DNA of 64,000 bases from Pandoraea capi (lineage in GTDB: Bacteria; Pseudomonadota; Gammaproteobacteria; Burkholderiales; Burkholderiaceae), in contig NZ_CABPRV010000003.1 in assembly GCF_902459735.1 (NCBI RefSeq), forward strand, positions 558,001 to 622,000, given 5' to 3'. Positions 28,691 to 37,062 of this stretch are shown piece by piece; position 1 is the first letter of the stretch, and each line of letters opens with the position of its first letter. The notes under the pieces are model-generated. The model was given only the letters and a program-made list of their open reading frames with translations, was not told the origin of the DNA and searched no databases. The translations under genes and the position numbers were made by a program.

Positions 28691-29812
28691 TTGAACCTCG
28701 ATGCCGTGCCCACTCTGGAGCTGACCCACTCGGCGCAAGGCCCAGTCGTCATGCTGCGTGGCCTGTGGACGGCGCTGGCGCTCTCGCAACGCAAGAAAAC
28801 GTTGCTGGGGCTGGTCCATGCGTTGCCGCGCGGCGAGCTGGCGTGGGACCTCACCTGCGTTGAGCGGCTGGATCACGTGGGGGCACAGGCGTTGTGGCGT
28901 TACTGGCAGCGCAAGTACCCCTCACGCGTCGCGCTCACCCCGACCCAGCGGGCGCTGTTCGATCACCTCGCCGAATTCGACCGCACGCGTCAGAGTCCGG
29001 TGCCTACGCGCCGTGTCGATCCGATCAGTCGTCTGGGCTACTCGTTGCTCACCCTCGGCGAACATTTGCGTGACGGCATCACCATGTTCGGCCGTTTCGT
29101 GATCGATCTGGGCCGGGTCGTGCGCCATCCGGCGCGTGCGCCGTGGCTGGAAATGTCCGCGAACATTTACAGTGCCGGTGCAAAGGCGCTCGGTATTACG
29201 GCGATGGTGGCGTTCCTCATCGGCATCGTGCTGTCCTATCTTTCCGCGCAGCAACTGAAGTTGTATGGCGCCAGCACGTTCATCGTCAACATTCTGGGGC
29301 TTTCGGTGATTCGCGAACTGGGCCCGGTGCTTTCCGCGATTCTCGTAGCCGGACGATCCGGGTCAGCGATCACCGCGCAACTGGGCGTGATGCGGGTGAC
29401 CGAAGAGCTCGACGCGATGCGGGTCATGGATATCCCGCACGGATTGCGGCTCGTGTTGCCAAAGGTCATTGCGCTGGCGATCGCCATGCCGTTGCTCGTC
29501 ATGTGGACGAACATCGTTGCGTTGCTCGGCGGGGCGTTGGCGGCGAAGTACGAACTCGGCATCGGTCTGCACTACTTCTTCACGACGCTGCCCAACGCCG
29601 TTCGCATCGCGAACCTGTGGATCGGTCTGGGCAAGGGCGTTGTTTTCGGCATGCTGATTGCGCTCGTGGCGTGTCACTTCGGTATGCGCGTCAAACCCAA
29701 CACACAGAGTCTTGGCGAAGGCACCACGCAGTCGGTGGTCACTTCGATCACGGTGGTGATTCTGGCGGATGCCGTCTTCGCGATTCTGTTCCGCAACGTG
29801 GGGATCGGCTAA
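28691..29812 (+). CDS. MlaE-type lipid ABC transporter permease with N-terminal STAS-like domain
   Basis: An inner-membrane permease for lipid transport between the membranes. The first 90 residues form a STAS-like fold (VVMLRGLWTALAL to about DHVGAQALW), as if MlaB were fused to MlaE. The MlaE domain follows with about five to six helices and the RELGPVLSAILVAGRSGSA signature. The start is a TTG at 28691 chosen because of AGGAG ending at 28680; an ATG at 28649 is an alternative. The stop overlaps the next start by one base. First gene of a five-gene transport operon. Confidence 0.85.
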   Translation: MNLDAVPTLELTHSAQGPVVMLRGLWTALALSQRKKTLLGLVHALPRGELAWDLTCVERLDHVGAQALWRYWQRKYPSRVALTPTQRALFDHLAEFDRTRQSPVPTRRVDPISRLGYSLLTLGEHLRDGITMFGRFVIDLGRVVRHPARAPWLEMSANIYSAGAKALGITAMVAFLIGIVLSYLSAQQLKLYGASTFIVNILGLSVIRELGPVLSAILVAGRSGSAITAQLGVMRVTEELDAMRVMDIPHGLRLVLPKVIALAIAMPLLVMWTNIVALLGGALAAKYELGIGLHYFFTTLPNAVRIANLWIGLGKGVVFGMLIALVACHFGMRVKPNTQSLGEGTTQSVVTSITVVILADAVFAILFRNVGIG

Positions 29813-30762
29813 TGAGCGACGCTCTCGTACGCGATCCGTCCAAACGACCCGACTCGCCCGGGGCATCCAATGCCCCCGTCGCGCGAGGCGACGACGTGCT
29901 GTTCGGCGCGTCCGCCGGATGTCCGCCGGTCTCGTCGACATTGCAGGGCGACGCGCAGCCGGTGATCGAAGTGCGCGACCTCACCAAGCGCTACGGCACG
30001 CACACGATTCACGAGCATCTGGATCTCACGGTGCGCCAGAGCGAGATCATTGCGCTGGTCGGCGGCTCGGGCTCCGGGAAGACGACGTTGATTCGGCAGA
30101 TCATCGGGCTTGAGGCGCCGACCAGCGGGCATATCAGCATCTTCGGTCATGACATCACGATGATCGACCGGCGTACCGCGCACCTGTTGCGTCGTCGCTC
30201 GGGCATGTTGTTCCAGCGTGGCGCGTTGTTCTCGGCGATGACGGTGTTCGACAACATTGCGCAGCCGTTGCGTGAGCTGCACACGTTATCGGAGGATCTG
30301 ATCCGCGATGTCGTGATGTACAAGCTCGAGATGGTCGGGTTGTCGGGGCGCATGGCGAATCGCATGCCGTCCGAGTTGTCGGGCGGGATGATCAAGCGCG
30401 TCGGGATTGCGCGTGCCATTGCGCTGGAGCCGGAGTTGCTCTTTCTCGATGAGCCGACCGCCGGACTCGACCCGCAGGCGTCCGACGAATTCGTCGACAT
30501 GATTCGCGGCCTGCATCGCTCGCTCGGCCTGACCGTGGTGATGGTCACGCACGATCTCGATACGGTGATGATGCTTGCCACGCGCGTGGCCGTGCTGGCC
30601 GATCGCAAAGTGCTCGTGAACGCCCCGGTCGAAGACGTGGTGTGTGTCGATCACCCGTTTATCCACAGCTTCTTCCTCGGTGAGCGCGGTAGACGCGCAC
30701 TGCTGGCTTTGCCCGCAGCACGGCGCGCCAAGATTTCGGAGTTACTCGACGATGGAAAATAA
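29812..30762 (+). CDS. MlaF-type lipid ABC transporter ATP-binding protein
   Basis: A 316-residue ATPase subunit that powers phospholipid transport. Walker A GGSGSGKTT, the signature LSGGMIKRVGIARA and Walker B LLFLDEPTAGLDP are all intact, with the switch His in VTHDL. The MIKRVG variant of the signature motif is typical of Mla-type ATPases. An N-terminal polar leader of about 50 residues precedes the domain. It overlaps the permease by one base and the MCE gene by 11, so the three are tightly coupled. Confidence 0.92.
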   Translation: MSDALVRDPSKRPDSPGASNAPVARGDDVLFGASAGCPPVSSTLQGDAQPVIEVRDLTKRYGTHTIHEHLDLTVRQSEIIALVGGSGSGKTTLIRQIIGLEAPTSGHISIFGHDITMIDRRTAHLLRRRSGMLFQRGALFSAMTVFDNIAQPLRELHTLSEDLIRDVVMYKLEMVGLSGRMANRMPSELSGGMIKRVGIARAIALEPELLFLDEPTAGLDPQASDEFVDMIRGLHRSLGLTVVMVTHDLDTVMMLATRVAVLADRKVLVNAPVEDVVCVDHPFIHSFFLGERGRRALLALPAARRAKISELLDDGK

Positions 30763-31720
30763 ATCGCACGCTTTCATGGCGGGCCTCTTCACGCTGGCAT
30801 TGCTCGCGGCGGTGGCCGCCGCAGTGTACTGGTTTAATCGCGACAACCGTGTGCGGGTGCCTTACGACCTGGTATCCAGCACCAACGTGACGGGGCTGAA
30901 CCCGGAGTCGGCCGTACGGTATCGCGGTCTGGGAGTGGGCAAGGTCGAGTCGATCAAATTCGATCCGCGCAAGCCCGGTCAGATTCTCATCCGCATTCTC
31001 GTGAACGAAGGCACGCCGATGACCAAATCGACGTTCGCCACACTGAGCTATCAGGGCGTGACGGGGCTCGCATTCGTGCAACTCGACGACGACGGGCATG
31101 ACCGGACGTTGTTGCCGTCGTCCGAGACACAGGTCGCGCAATTGCGTCTGCGCCCGAGTTTCGTCGACGAACTCCAGCGACGCGGGAACAACCTCGTGCA
31201 TCAGCTCGAAGAGGCGACGTCGTCGGTCAACAAGTTGCTCGCACCGGAGAACCGCGAGGCCATTCTCGATTCGATCAATAGCGTGAAGATGGCGGCGCAA
31301 AGCGTGAATCGCGTGGCGACACAGTTGGAACCGGTCACGAAGCAACTGCCGGAAACCGTGCGCGAATTGAACGGCACGCTGTCGGGCGCACATCGACTGA
31401 CGAACCAGTTGACCGATCCGCAGGGGCCGCTCGTGCGTAACCTCGATAGCGTGGGGCGTGCGGCAGATCAGGCGGCGTCGAGTCTCGCTGCCTTCCAGGG
31501 CACGATGCAGACGTTCGAGGGCTCGCTGCAACAGGAAGCGTTGCCGCGTCTGAACCGTCTCTCCGACGATCTGCGCTTTACCTCGCAGGCCGTGGGGCAG
31601 GCAGCCGAAACGATCAACCGCAATCCGCGCGCACTGCTGTTCGGCACTTCGCCGCCCTCGCCGGGACCGGGTGAGGCTGGCTTCGCATGGCCGAACGGCA
31701 CGAACGGGGCTGCGCAATGA
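30752..31720 (+). CDS. MlaD/MCE family protein
   Basis: A 322-residue substrate-carrying component. One N-terminal transmembrane helix (AGLFTLALLAAVAAAVYWF) is followed by a single MCE domain (about 40-120, with GLNPESAVRYRGLGVGKVESI and YQGVTGLAFVQL). A long helical region (about 135-290) then probably forms the oligomeric tunnel or needle reaching toward the outer membrane. It is longer than E. coli MlaD (183 residues). It follows the ATPase with an 11-base overlap. Confidence 0.9.
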   Translation: MENKSHAFMAGLFTLALLAAVAAAVYWFNRDNRVRVPYDLVSSTNVTGLNPESAVRYRGLGVGKVESIKFDPRKPGQILIRILVNEGTPMTKSTFATLSYQGVTGLAFVQLDDDGHDRTLLPSSETQVAQLRLRPSFVDELQRRGNNLVHQLEEATSSVNKLLAPENREAILDSINSVKMAAQSVNRVATQLEPVTKQLPETVRELNGTLSGAHRLTNQLTDPQGPLVRNLDSVGRAADQAASSLAAFQGTMQTFEGSLQQEALPRLNRLSDDLRFTSQAVGQAAETINRNPRALLFGTSPPSPGPGEAGFAWPNGTNGAAQ

Positions 31721-31866
31721 GATGGACAATATGGCGCGCAATGGCGCGCGTAATGCGGCGCGCCACTGGGTGCGTAGTGATGTGGGTAGGGATGTGGGAC
31801 ATGAGGCGCGACACCGGCATGCAAGGGGATATCGAGATGACGGAACCGACCGGACGAGGTAAGGAC

Positions 31867-32655
31867 ATGCGAGTGACGAACATGGCTGCGAGGTTCTGCG
31901 TCGCGTTTGGCGTAGTCACGCTGGTGGCTGGGTGTGCGGCCCCCGCGCCGTCGGGGTCGCTGGCCCGTTTCGACCTCGGCCCGCCGGTGATCCCCGCTTC
32001 CGCCGTGGCTGGCGCCAGCGCGAACGGCGTGAATGCCACGAATGGTGTCGTCGCACCGGCATCCGATGTCGCGGCTGCCGCCGCGAATGCGCCGCGCCAA
32101 TCGCCGCTCAAGGTCGTGGTCAATGCGCCGAGCTGGCTCGACTCCGACATGATCTATTACCGTCTGCCCGCGAGCGAAGGCGATCAGGCGCGCGTTTATG
32201 CGAACAGCCGCTGGCTGGCGTCGCCCGCCCGACTGTTTGGCGATCGGCTGCGGGCCGCGTTGTCCGTCGACCGGGCAGTGCTTGCTGCGGGGGATCCGGC
32301 GGCGGCGCCTGCGCTGCGCGTCGAGATCGAGGAGTTCGCGCAATACTTCGACAGCACGTCGGCAAGTCATGGCGTCGTGCAGGTGCGCGCAACGTTGTTC
32401 GATGGACCGAAGCTGCTCGCACAGACCACGCTGCGCGCACAAGCCCCTGCGGCCACGGCCGATGCCAGCGGCGGTGCGCGTGCCCTCGCGACGGCCAGCG
32501 ATGCCGTGCAGACGCAATTGATCCAGTGGCTGGCCGGACGCGTGCCGTCACCCTCCGCGACGACACGCGCCCCTGCGCAGTCGCGCGCGGTGCCCGCAGC
32601 AGCATCGTCGGGTGCGTCGGGGGCATCGGTCGCGCCAGCGGCGCCGTCGCGATAG
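31867..32655 (+). CDS. ABC-type transport auxiliary lipoprotein (PqiC-like)
   Basis: A 262-residue lipoprotein: signal peptide ending LVAGC (lipobox) with the lipidated Cys near residue 22, an Ala/Gly/Asn-rich spacer, then the auxiliary lipoprotein domain (about 75-185, DSDMIYYRLPASEGDQARVYANSRWLASP). The +2 residue is Ala, which suggests the outer membrane. It is the likely docking partner for the MCE needle, as PqiC is for PqiB. Start at 31867 is preferred because it gives a normal signal peptide; an in-frame start at 31687 would add a basic 60-residue leader. Confidence 0.83.
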   Translation: MRVTNMAARFCVAFGVVTLVAGCAAPAPSGSLARFDLGPPVIPASAVAGASANGVNATNGVVAPASDVAAAAANAPRQSPLKVVVNAPSWLDSDMIYYRLPASEGDQARVYANSRWLASPARLFGDRLRAALSVDRAVLAAGDPAAAPALRVEIEEFAQYFDSTSASHGVVQVRATLFDGPKLLAQTTLRAQAPAATADASGGARALATASDAVQTQLIQWLAGRVPSPSATTRAPAQSRAVPAAASSGASGASVAPAAPSR

Positions 32656-32670
32656 CCGGTCGTCTCGCCG

Positions 32671-33843
32671 ATGCCCGAGCAAGACGTCAAACCCTGGCAA
32701 CGACGCGCCTCTCCCCTTACGCGTCAGGCATTGCTGTGCCTGATTCTGCTGATCGCCTACGCGAGTCTCTATCCGTTCGAGTTTCAGCGCGCAGCCGTCG
32801 GCCCGTTCGACTATCTGTTCGCGCCACTTCCCCGATGGATGACGATGTTCGATGTCGTCACCAACGTGCTGGGCTACATACCGCTGGGCATGCTAACGGT
32901 GCTCGCCCTGCATCCGGCGTGGCGTGGCACGCGGGCCGTGCTCGCAGCGTTTCTCCTCGGGACGCTGCTCTCGTGCGGCATGGAGGCGCTGCAAACGTAT
33001 TTGCCCACGCGCGTCGCGTCCAATGTCGATCTCGCCACGAACGCGCTCGGTGCGCTCATCGGCGGTGCGATTGCCGTGCCGTTGACCAGCCCGTTACTCG
33101 ATCGTGGATGGCTTCGGCATTTGCGCTTCGCGTGGTTCGAGCGTCACGCCAGCGTGCTGCTGGTATTGCTCGCGCTCTGGCCGTGGGCGCAGGCATATCC
33201 GCAGCAATTCCTCTTTGGCGATGGCGATCTCGTGCGTCAGATCTGGCTCTGGCAGGACCCCGACGTCACGGATCTGGTGCTCGACTGGGTACCGAAGCTC
33301 GGGCAATTGCAGGACTATCTGTCAGAGCTCGACGCCGTGGCGAGTCACGCCTTGTGGGAGACCGTGGTGACGGCCAGCGGCACGATACTGGCGGGGATGC
33401 TCGCCACGCTGGCGATGCGTCGGACGGCGCCGCGTGTGCCGCTGCTTTGCGCGATGTTCGTCAGCGCATTCGCGATCAAGGCGATCGCTTCTGCGTGGCA
33501 GTTCTCGCCGGCGCAGGCGTTCGACTGGGTGACGGCCGGGGCGATCTACGGTGTGGTCATTGGTGCGCTGGTCCTGAGCGTCGCCGGGCGCGGACCGCGC
33601 GCGTTGCGAGGCGCCGTCGCGCTGGCGGCGCTCATCGTGCTGCTCGTCTTCGTCAACCTCCTGCCCGCGAATCCTTATTACGAGGCGGCGCTTCAGTCGT
33701 GGCGTCAGGGGCAGTACGTGCACTTCAACGTCCTGGCGCGTTGGCTTGCGTGGACATGGCCGTACTTCGTGCTGATCTATCTGCTCGCGATGTTCGACCC
33801 GAGCCATCGCGGCCCCGCACGCACTGTGGGAAAGCAGCGCTGA
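32671..33843 (+). CDS. VanZ-like family membrane protein
   Basis: A 390-residue integral membrane protein with about nine or ten hydrophobic segments. The VanZ-like pattern is in the first 130 residues (YASLYPFEFQ, NVLGYIPLGML, LLSCGMEALQTYLPTRVASNVDLATNALGALIG). The VanZ family name comes from a teicoplanin-resistance gene, but most members have no known role. It is the last gene of the lipid transport operon, 15 bases past the lipoprotein. It is longer than a minimal VanZ (about 160 residues), with a second membrane half of unknown role. Confidence 0.8.
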   Translation: MPEQDVKPWQRRASPLTRQALLCLILLIAYASLYPFEFQRAAVGPFDYLFAPLPRWMTMFDVVTNVLGYIPLGMLTVLALHPAWRGTRAVLAAFLLGTLLSCGMEALQTYLPTRVASNVDLATNALGALIGGAIAVPLTSPLLDRGWLRHLRFAWFERHASVLLVLLALWPWAQAYPQQFLFGDGDLVRQIWLWQDPDVTDLVLDWVPKLGQLQDYLSELDAVASHALWETVVTASGTILAGMLATLAMRRTAPRVPLLCAMFVSAFAIKAIASAWQFSPAQAFDWVTAGAIYGVVIGALVLSVAGRGPRALRGAVALAALIVLLVFVNLLPANPYYEAALQSWRQGQYVHFNVLARWLAWTWPYFVLIYLLAMFDPSHRGPARTVGKQR

Positions 33844-33873
33844 ATGGGGCGCGATGAAATTCCCCACTCATTG

Positions 33874-33888
33874 TTTCCAATTTGGAAA
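33874..33888. promoter_or_regulatory. Perfect palindrome upstream of the MFS gene
   Basis: TTTCCAA-T-TTGGAAA is a perfect 7-base inverted repeat around one base. It lies 30 bases past the VanZ stop and about 140 before the MFS start, where an operator would be expected. The cognate regulator is unknown. Confidence 0.45.
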
Positions 33889-33974
33889 TAGCGTATTGGC
33901 CGTCAGCCCATTGGTGAGACGCCCCGTCAATCCTAAACTCTCATATAAGGCACGCTGATACTTGGTGCGCCACG

Positions 33975-34011
33975 ACCGCCCGGCATCGACAGGCAGATCC
34001 CGGGCGGTTTT
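33975..34011 (+). terminator. Terminator-like hairpin directly before the MFS ribosome site
   Basis: ACCGCCCGG (33975-33983) pairs perfectly with CCGGGCGGT (34000-34008) around a 16-base loop, followed by a short TTTT run. The ribosome site GGGAGAG begins at 34016. It could terminate transcription from the left or act as a leader hairpin for the MFS gene. Confidence 0.6.
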
Positions 34012-34025
34012 CATTGGGAGAGAAG

Positions 34026-35567
34026 ATGAGCACCTGGGGATTGGCGTTTGCGCACAAGACACGGCAGCGCGTACTGATGGCCGTGATCGCGGCGGCCACG
34101 GGCATCGAAATGCTGGAGAACGGCATGTTCGTGTTCGCGTCGTCGCATATCGCGGGCGGCGTTGGCGCGGCGCCGGAAGAGTATGCATTCGTCTCCACGC
34201 TCTATGCCGTCGCCGGTATTCTCGTCATCCTCAAGCAACGCTGGCTCGCGTCTCGTCTGGGCTATCGCACATTCCTGGCCGGCGCGCTCACGCTCATGGC
34301 GTTCGGCGCGTGGCTGTGCGGCATGGCGCACAACCCGATGCAACTTGCCGTCGCCCGCTTCGTGCTCGGGCTGGGCGCGGGATCGCTGTTCACCGCCAGC
34401 CGCATCCTCATCAACCTCTGCTTCGCCCCCGAATTGCGGCTGCGCGCGCTGCTCTTCTTCACCTACGGCTTCTTCGGCGGGCAGATTTCCGCACCGCTGC
34501 TCGCGAGCTATCTCGTCGATCACTTCCTGTGGTCGTCGGTGTTTTTCGCGGTCGTGCCGATTGCGCTCGCCGGTGCCGTCGCCTCGTGGCTGTTCATCCC
34601 CGATTTTCGTGAACGTCTGCGCGACGAAGGCGAGTTCGAAATGCGCGGCATCGTGTTCTTCGCCGCTGGCGTGCTGTTCGTCGAGGTGATGATGCAGCGC
34701 TCGCGCTTCGACTTCTTCTCCAATCCGTTACATCTGCTCGAACTGTGCCTCGTCGGGGCGATCTGTGCGATCGGCTATATGTGGCATCAATACTCGCATC
34801 ACAAGCCGCTGATCGATTTTCGCGTGCTGGTGCGCAACCCCGTCTATGTGCTCGGACTGGGGGGGTACGCCGTGTATTACTTCTTCTCGTATTCGACGTC
34901 GTATCTGTTCCCGATCTACATGCAGCAGGGGTTGCAATGGAGCGTTGAGCACACCGGATATCTGCAAGCGGTCGCGTCGGTGACGAGTCTGGTCGTTGCG
35001 GTGATCTACACGCTGGCACGTCCGAAGTTCGTACAACTCAAACCCTTCGTGCTGCTGGGTTACCTGTGCCTGCTCGGATATGCGTTCCTGCTCTCGCAAA
35101 GCTATCAGGGTGTGTCGAGCCAGTGGCTGATTGTGCCGATGGTGCTGAGCGGTCTCGGGGGCGTGTTCGCCATGATTCCGATTGCCGAACTGACGTTTCG
35201 CGGGATGGACGAATACGTCTTCCAGCATGGGTATCAGACGAAGAACATCGTGCGTCAGCTGGTGAGTTCGATGTCGGTGTCGGTCATGGCCGTGCTGATG
35301 CAGGATCGTCAGGCCGTGTTCATGCATCAACTCACGCCCGCGATGACGCCGCTCAATCCGGCTTATAACGCGGCCGTCTCGCAGGCGCAGCAGACGTTCT
35401 CGGCGAGTGTCGATCCGGCGACGGCGGCGCATATGGCGTCGGCCTGGGTGGGGAGTCTCGCCTCGCAGCAGGCGCTGGTGCTCTCCTGCGTGAACGTGTT
35501 TTTCGGGTTTGCGTGCCTCGCGGCCTTCTGCGCCGTGTTCATGGCGGTGCAGCGGCGTTTGCGCTGA
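34026..35567 (+). CDS. MFS transporter, DHA2 (14-helix) type
   Basis: A 513-residue proton-driven transporter with about 14 hydrophobic helices. The helix 4-5 region RFVLGLGAGSLFTASRILIN and the later IPIAELTFRG segment fit the EmrB/DHA2 type of drug and toxic-compound exporter. No periplasmic adaptor (EmrA-like) gene is next to it. The start at 34026 (MSTWGL) follows GGGAGAGA. Its substrate is unknown. A palindrome and a hairpin precede it, suggesting tight control. Confidence 0.88.
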   Translation: MSTWGLAFAHKTRQRVLMAVIAAATGIEMLENGMFVFASSHIAGGVGAAPEEYAFVSTLYAVAGILVILKQRWLASRLGYRTFLAGALTLMAFGAWLCGMAHNPMQLAVARFVLGLGAGSLFTASRILINLCFAPELRLRALLFFTYGFFGGQISAPLLASYLVDHFLWSSVFFAVVPIALAGAVASWLFIPDFRERLRDEGEFEMRGIVFFAAGVLFVEVMMQRSRFDFFSNPLHLLELCLVGAICAIGYMWHQYSHHKPLIDFRVLVRNPVYVLGLGGYAVYYFFSYSTSYLFPIYMQQGLQWSVEHTGYLQAVASVTSLVVAVIYTLARPKFVQLKPFVLLGYLCLLGYAFLLSQSYQGVSSQWLIVPMVLSGLGGVFAMIPIAELTFRGMDEYVFQHGYQTKNIVRQLVSSMSVSVMAVLMQDRQAVFMHQLTPAMTPLNPAYNAAVSQAQQTFSASVDPATAAHMASAWVGSLASQQALVLSCVNVFFGFACLAAFCAVFMAVQRRLR

Positions 35568-35738
35568 GGCGTAGCGCGGCTCTGGCGTCCCGGAATCCGC
35601 ATTTCCACGTTCCCGTCGTGTCATGCCCGCCGCCCGGTAGCCGGGTGCGCCCGCAAGGGGCGGGCAGGTCGGTTAGAATGGCCCGCAACACGCCCGAAAC
35701 AGGGCTTCCGGCTGCCAAATCCCCCACAAAACACCGAC

Positions 35739-36068
35739 ATGGCTACCCCGTCGCAGTACTACAAGCATCACGTGTTTTTCTGTCTCAACCAGCGCGAACC
35801 CGGCGCCGACCGACCGTCGTGCGCCAACTGCAACGCGCAGTCGATGCAGGAATATGCCAAGAAGAAGGTCAAGCAACTCGGTCTGGCCGGTCCCGGCAAA
35901 GTCCGCGTGAACAAGGCCGGATGCCTCGATCGCTGCGAACAGGGCCCGGCCGTGGTGATCTACCCCGAAGGGACCTGGTACACCTACATCGACGAATCCG
36001 ATATCGACGAGATCGTCGAGAAGCATCTGGCGCAAGGCGAGATCGTCGAGCGTCTGTTAATCGACTGA
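35739..36068 (+). CDS. Thioredoxin-fold [2Fe-2S] ferredoxin
   Basis: A 109-residue protein of the thioredoxin-like 2Fe-2S ferredoxin family. Cys residues in HVFFCLNQR, CANCNAQ and GCLDRCEQG supply candidate ligands of the 2Fe-2S cluster. The electron partner cannot be told from context. The protein is soluble. It is followed about 105 bases later by an alpha/beta-hydrolase gene on the same strand. Confidence 0.87.
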   Translation: MATPSQYYKHHVFFCLNQREPGADRPSCANCNAQSMQEYAKKKVKQLGLAGPGKVRVNKAGCLDRCEQGPAVVIYPEGTWYTYIDESDIDEIVEKHLAQGEIVERLLID

Positions 36069-36172
36069 TCGGGTCGGCGCACCAGCTCTCAGGATTTTTC
36101 GTCGGCTACGCGTTGCGTCCGGGCCAAGCTGCCCGGCGCGCATGCGTGCGGCATTTCAGCCCACTATCGCTC

Positions 36173-36802
36173 ATGAACGCTCAGACTGAACGCTTCACCA
36201 TCGACGGCCCGGTCGGCGCCATCGAAGTCGCCATCGATCGTCCCGCAGGCACTCCGCGCGGCATCACGCTCGTCGCGCATCCGCACCCGCTGTTCGGCGG
36301 CTCGCTCGACAACAAGGTCGCGCAAACGCTCGCGCGTGCTTTCGTGCAGCTCGGTTACGCCGTCGTGCGCCCGAACTTCCGGGGCGTGGGCAAGACCGAA
36401 GGCGAGCATGACAAGGGCATCGGCGAGCGCGACGATCTGCTCGCGGTGATCGGCTGGATGCGTCAGCAACCAGGCTGGGAAAGCCTGCCGCTCGCGCTCG
36501 CCGGTTTCTCGTTCGGCACGTTCGTGCTCTCGCACGTCGCCAGGACGCTGGAGGCGGCCGGCACGCCGGCGCAGCGTCTGGTGTTGGTCGGCACGGCCGC
36601 GAGCAACTGGGAAGTGGCCACGGTGCCAGCCGACACGCTCGTCATTCACGGCGAGCAGGACGACACAGTGCCGCTGCAATCGGTGCTCGACTGGGCACGT
36701 CCGCAGACCTTGCCCGTCGTGGTAATCCCCGGCGGCGAGCACTTTTTCCACGGCATGTTGCCGCTGCTGAAACAGATCGTGGTCGACGCGTGGCGTCATT
36801 GA
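36173..36802 (+). CDS. Alpha/beta hydrolase family protein
   Basis: A 209-residue small alpha/beta-hydrolase. The strand and elbow pattern is visible: HPHPLFGGSLDNKV near the start (typical of this small hydrolase group), RPNFRGVGKT, the nucleophile elbow GFSFGTF, IHGEQDDTVP for the acid and GGEHFFH for the His. No signal peptide. The substrate is unknown. No strong ribosome site is seen before 36173; the start is chosen by homology of the first strand. Confidence 0.82.
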   Translation: MNAQTERFTIDGPVGAIEVAIDRPAGTPRGITLVAHPHPLFGGSLDNKVAQTLARAFVQLGYAVVRPNFRGVGKTEGEHDKGIGERDDLLAVIGWMRQQPGWESLPLALAGFSFGTFVLSHVARTLEAAGTPAQRLVLVGTAASNWEVATVPADTLVIHGEQDDTVPLQSVLDWARPQTLPVVVIPGGEHFFHGMLPLLKQIVVDAWRH

Positions 36803-36876
36803 TACATCCCGACGAAAATTTTGCGTAATTTCGACAGCCAGCGCTCGCTTCGCTGGGGACGTCAAATCGTGGCGGG

Positions 36877-36882
36877 TATAAT
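36877..36882 (+). promoter_or_regulatory. Consensus -10 hexamer (TATAAT), likely dacC promoter
   Basis: TATAAT preceded by GGG in an otherwise GC-rich context. The best -35 at 17 bases (TGGGGA) is poor. A start near 36889 would give dacC a leader of about 175 bases. Confidence 0.5.
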
Positions 36883-37062
36883 TCGCGTCTGAACCATGTC
36901 ATGCCGTGTCGGGTCTATGTTCCCGACAGGCGTGGCTCCGGTGCTTCGGTGCCGCCGTCTTCTTCGCCGTGCCGCGCTCGCCAGAGCGTGAGTTGCACGG
37001 CGCTCCTTCAAGCGCAGATGCCTCTGAGTTTTACTTCGCTCACTTCGTTTTCCTCATCGCCA

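Noticed and set aside
36877-37062. Long dacC leader as a riboswitch
   Set aside because: Although the leader would be about 175 bases, I could not find a stable alternative pairing or a known riboswitch core in it.
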